This document shows, piece by piece, positions 63,607-64,000 of a DNA stretch of 64,000 bases. Below the pieces are notes generated by a model, which was not told the origin of the DNA, made no database searches, and was given only the letters and a program-made list of their open reading frames with translations. Position 1 is the first letter of the stretch. The number at the start of each line of letters is the position of its first letter. The translations under genes and the position numbers were made by a program. Source of the DNA: JAGQIB01 sp041393395 (lineage in GTDB: Bacteria; ARS69); the NCBI GenBank assembly GCA_041393395.1, contig JAWKKG010000005.1:607753-671752 (forward strand), given 5' to 3'.

Positions 63607-64000
63607 CGTGACCAGCGTGCGCGACGCCCTGACCGAGATCTTCTCGGGGCTGGTGACGTCGGCGGCGGACCTGCTGCCGCGGCTGATCACCGGGCTCGTG
63701 GTGCTCGGCGTCGGCTGGATCGTGGCGAAGGTGTTCGAGCGCGTGCTGCGGACGACGTTCCTCCGCCTCCAGGTCGACAACCTGCTCGAGAAGCTCGGCA
63801 TCTCCGGGATGGCGTCGCGCTTCGGCATCCGCGGGTCGCTCTCGCAGTCCACCGCGCGGCTCGTGTACTGGCTGCTCATCATCCTGTTCCTGCGCGGGGC
63901 GGCGGATGCGGTGGGGCTCGACATCGTGTCCAGCGCGATCGAGTCGTTCTTCGGCTACCTCCCGAACATGATCGCGGCCCTGCTGGTGCTCGTGCTCGGC
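63599..64000 (+). CDS. Mechanosensitive-channel-family protein, N-terminal part
   Basis: The gene begins at ATG 63599 inside the previous stop, with AAGGA a few bases upstream, and runs off the window after 134 codons. Three hydrophobic helices are visible: LLPRLITGLVVLGVGWIVAKV, ARLVYWLLIILFLRGAADAVG (split at LLIILF) and YLPNMIAALLVLVLG. Between them lies FERVLRTTFLRLQVDNLLEKLG. This is the pattern of the TM-helix repeat found in CmpX/MscS-like proteins (PF05552). The channel domain itself would be beyond the edge. Confidence 0.75.
   Translation, partial: MNSVTSVRDALTEIFSGLVTSAADLLPRLITGLVVLGVGWIVAKVFERVLRTTFLRLQVDNLLEKLGISGMASRFGIRGSLSQSTARLVYWLLIILFLRGAADAVGLDIVSSAIESFFGYLPNMIAALLVLVLG

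Overview
The window is very GC-rich and gene-dense, with mixed GTG/TTG/ATG starts and clear GGAGG-type ribosome sites. Three traits point to an uncultured bacterium of the FCB/Eisenbacteria/Krumholzibacteria kind: many exported proteins end in a FlgD-like Ig domain of the type used as a C-terminal sorting domain, there are large parallel beta-helix and cohesin-like surface proteins, and there are multihaem cytochromes and TPR-bearing kinases. This placement is inference from gene content; no rRNA or tRNA gene was found.

Layout. 1-4.9 kb: an exported TPR-CHAT protein cut by the left edge, divergent from a MacB-type ABC transporter pair. 5.1-6.8 kb: an exported propeller-like protein. 6.9-11.9 kb: a coupled operon of TPR kinase, GAF/sigma-54 activator and a small exported protein. 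12-18.2 kb (minus strand): a surface-protein block with two cohesin-like proteins and a 1347-residue beta-helix protein with dockerin-like repeats. 18.6-25.9 kb: an ASST-like lipoprotein, an exported nuclease/phosphatase-fold protein, a small membrane protein, a beta-helix protein, a lipoprotein and rsmG. 26.2-29.3 kb: a membrane pentahaem cytochrome fused to TPRs. 29.5-33.1 kb: an exported subtilisin with its own promoter, flanked by terminators.

33.2-50.1 kb is a nonribosomal peptide cluster and the most unusual region. A C-A-PCP-C-A protein carries an Asn-type adenylation domain (pocket reading DLTKIGEVGK) interrupted by a zinc-knuckle PP-loop ATPase domain. Its second adenylation domain is broken by an apparent one-base frameshift, then by a guanidinoacetate-methyltransferase-like domain, and finishes on the next gene together with PCP and TE. 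A divergent free-standing carrier protein, an ornithine-cyclodeaminase-like enzyme, an acyl-CoA-dehydrogenase-like enzyme and a free-standing adenylation enzyme look like a prolyl/pyrrole-type starter pathway. Three membrane or envelope genes of unclear role lie inside the same overlapping operon.

50.3-59.6 kb: more exported proteins with two kinds of C-terminus (the FlgD-like domain, or a short W-G-x-x-K-x-L-Y-R tail), an ECF sigma/Ser-Thr kinase pair and a tetrahaem cytochrome. 59.9-64 kb: malate dehydrogenase, an OmpA-family lipoprotein, a DUF4197 lipoprotein, and an ECF sigma factor overlapping a small ORF and a mechanosensitive-channel gene cut by the right edge.
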